7,136 bases of DNA. It comes from JAFGPF01 sp964409485. Its GTDB lineage: Bacteria > Chloroflexota > Dehalococcoidia > Dehalococcoidales > RBG-16-60-22. Below the pieces are notes generated by a model. That model did no database searches and was not told the origin of the DNA. It worked only from the letters and a program-made list of their open reading frames with translations. Every line of letters begins with the position of its first letter. Position 1 is the first letter of the stretch. Of the stretch, positions 5,157 through 7,136 are shown piece by piece. The translations under genes and the position numbers were made by a program. The stretch is taken from the NCBI GenBank assembly GCA_964409485.1, contig CAYPDM010000075.1, positions 1-7,136 of the forward strand, written 5' to 3'.

Positions 5157-5714
5157 ATGAACGAGACTATCAAGACAATAATAAACAGAAGAAGCATCAG
5201 GCAATATAAAGCGGAGCAGATAGGCGACGCGGAAATCCGGGCAATAATGGAAACCGCCATACATGCACCCAGCGCCATGAACCAGCAGAAATGGCATTTC
5301 ACGGTGATACAGAATCCCGAAACGCTGGCTAAAATGGCCGGCGGGGTCAAGCAAAGCATGTCGAAGTCCGGCATCGAGTTTCTCGCTGAAAGAGCCAAAA
5401 GCCCGGATTTCAATGTCTTTTACAACGCCCCTACCGTAGTTCTGGTAACGGCAGATGAAAAGGCCCATTTTACGGAATTTGATTGCGGGGCGGCGGCGGA
5501 GAACATCGCCGTAGCGGCGGAATCGCTGAACATCGGCTCGTGCGTCATCGGTTTGTCCTCGTTCCTGTTCGAGTCAGAAGAGGCCGGCGAGATAAAGGAG
5601 GAACTGGGAATCCCGGAAGGATACAAGTTTATCATAACGATAGCCCTGGGATATAAAGACATTGACCCGCCGGTGCCCCAGAAGAATAAAGACGTAATAA
5701 ATTACATCAAATAG
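5157..5714 (+). CDS. Nitroreductase-family FMN protein
   Basis: A 185-aa protein of the FMN-dependent nitroreductase family, which uses NAD(P)H to reduce nitroaromatics, quinones, flavins or other small electron acceptors. The N-terminal RRSIRQYK (11-18) is the phosphate-binding FMN motif. HAPSAMNQQKWHF (36-48) is the second conserved loop. DCGAAAENIAVAAESLNIGS (109-128) is the central helix, and the C-terminal LGIPEGYKFIITIALGY (150-166) ends the fold. The size suits a compact dimeric cytosolic member. An AAGGAG box precedes the ATG at 5157. It starts 47 bases after the galT-like gene and is probably co-transcribed, though it has no obvious sugar role. It ends 11 bases from the end of the convergent otsB gene. 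The substrate cannot be predicted. Confidence 0.88.
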   Translation: MNETIKTIINRRSIRQYKAEQIGDAEIRAIMETAIHAPSAMNQQKWHFTVIQNPETLAKMAGGVKQSMSKSGIEFLAERAKSPDFNVFYNAPTVVLVTADEKAHFTEFDCGAAAENIAVAAESLNIGSCVIGLSSFLFESEEAGEIKEELGIPEGYKFIITIALGYKDIDPPVPQKNKDVINYIK

Positions 5715-5725
5715 AGGCCGAATAT

Positions 5726-6525
5726 CTAATTAAGCTCAAGCAGTCGTGAGAGTAATTCCTCCACCTCCGCGGTGGAATTGAGAAAATAGTCGGCGGCAGA
5801 CGACGGGTTCTCCGGCCCCACGTACACGCTCCACCCTTCCGGACGGTGCAGTATTTTAAAGGCGTCTTCATCAGTGGTATCGTCGCCCAGATAGACCGCC
5901 AGCACGCGTTCCAGGTTAAGGAGCGATTTAATCTCGCGGCGGATTGTCTCCACGGCTTTCCCTTTATGCCAGTCAATCGGCGGTCTGACCTCAAAAACCT
6001 TTTTACCCGAGGTGATTTTTATTTTCCCCGCATCAGCTAAAGGCGATATTACCCGTTTAAAGATAACGGCCACATCATCCTGTTCCTCTTCACTGACCAG
6101 CCGATAGTGAACGCTCAAGCTCAAACTCTTGTCCTCGATAATTACCCCGGCGATGTTTCCCAGCGCCGCCGCCAGCTGCCCGGCCAGGTCTTTAATCATC
6201 GCCTGTCCGAGTTCAGCATTCGGGCTGGTATAGTCAAGAGCGGGACCCTCGATTTCCAGTCCGTGGTTCCCGGCATAGTAAATTCCTTCGATGGCCGCCA
6301 TGTATCTAAGTTCCACCAAAGAACGCCCGCTGATGATACCCACGCTAAAATCAGGTTTTCGCGCCAGGGCAGAGAGCTTGTCCCTGACTGCAGGCGAGAG
6401 CACGGCATCCCTTGGTCGACCGACAATCGGGGTCAGCGTTCCATCATAGTCGGAGAGGAGCAGGACGTGGGATGCCGCCCGGCAATCGTTCGAAAAAGCC
6501 TGCCACGACTTAAACAGGTGTTCCA

Positions 6526-6526
<1 letters not shown>
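5726..6526 (-). CDS. otsB: Trehalose-6-phosphate phosphatase
   Basis: A 266-aa HAD-superfamily phosphatase that removes phosphate from trehalose-6-phosphate to give trehalose, a compatible solute. The catalytic motif is DYDGTLTP (26-33), with Asp26 the nucleophile and Asp28 the general acid. GIISGRS (63-69) carries motif II. GNHGLEIEG (86-94), LSVHYR (137-142), and the KKVFEVRPPIDWHKGKAV segment (175-192) are trehalose-phosphatase specific. GDDTTDEDAF (214-223) supplies the magnesium-binding acids. The length is normal. The ATG at 6526 overlaps the otsA stop as TAATG, with a GGGGG run just upstream as the ribosome binding site, so the two genes are translationally coupled. It converges on the nitroreductase gene with only 11 bases between the stops and no visible terminator. 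Confidence 0.95.

Positions 6527-7136
<610 letters not shown>

Overview
The window is about 7.1 kb of bacterial DNA with moderately high GC and tightly packed genes. Three features suggest Chloroflexota, perhaps a relative of Dehalococcoidia: an archaeal/Thermotoga-like short S-adenosylhomocysteinase next to metK, a GlgC/GalT-like/OtsAB sugar-nucleotide set, and a tiny protein ending in a CCGxPGEPGC-type motif. The taxon is inferred from family resemblance only. No phage, insertion sequence, CRISPR or tRNA signal was seen.

Layout. Bases 1-1632, minus strand: a SAM-cycle operon. It reads from a 69-aa Cys4 protein (1423-1632) into ahcY (133-1398) and then metK (from 98, cut by the window start). 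A TATAAT box at 1678-1683 is its likely promoter. Bases 1633-1934 hold no convincing gene but carry two strong short palindromes. Bases 1935-2604, minus strand: a gamma-glutamylcyclotransferase-like gene preceded by a very small gene (2428-2571) ending in CCGHPGEPGC. That small frame continues past its UGA for 19 codons to an HGHHH end. Just after the UGA lies a perfect C5/G5 hairpin with a GGU loop, the form of a bacterial SECIS element, so a small selenoprotein is possible. Bases 2664-5714, plus strand: a TTGACA promoter followed by glgC, a galT-like gene and a nitroreductase-family gene. Bases 5726-7136, minus strand: otsB and the 3' part of otsA, joined by a TAATG stop/start overlap and convergent with the nitroreductase gene.

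How the genes fit together. MetK makes SAM and AhcY removes the SAH left after methylation. GlgC makes ADP-glucose. The HIT-superfamily transferase next to it could be a true GalT or an ADP-glucose/ADP-sugar phosphorylase. OtsA and OtsB turn NDP-glucose plus glucose-6-phosphate into trehalose. The 2.7-7.1 kb stretch therefore looks like a storage-sugar and compatible-solute region. The most interesting items are the selenoprotein candidate, a hairpin that hides the galT ribosome binding site, and the Cys4 protein flanked by two GRP motifs in the SAM-cycle operon.
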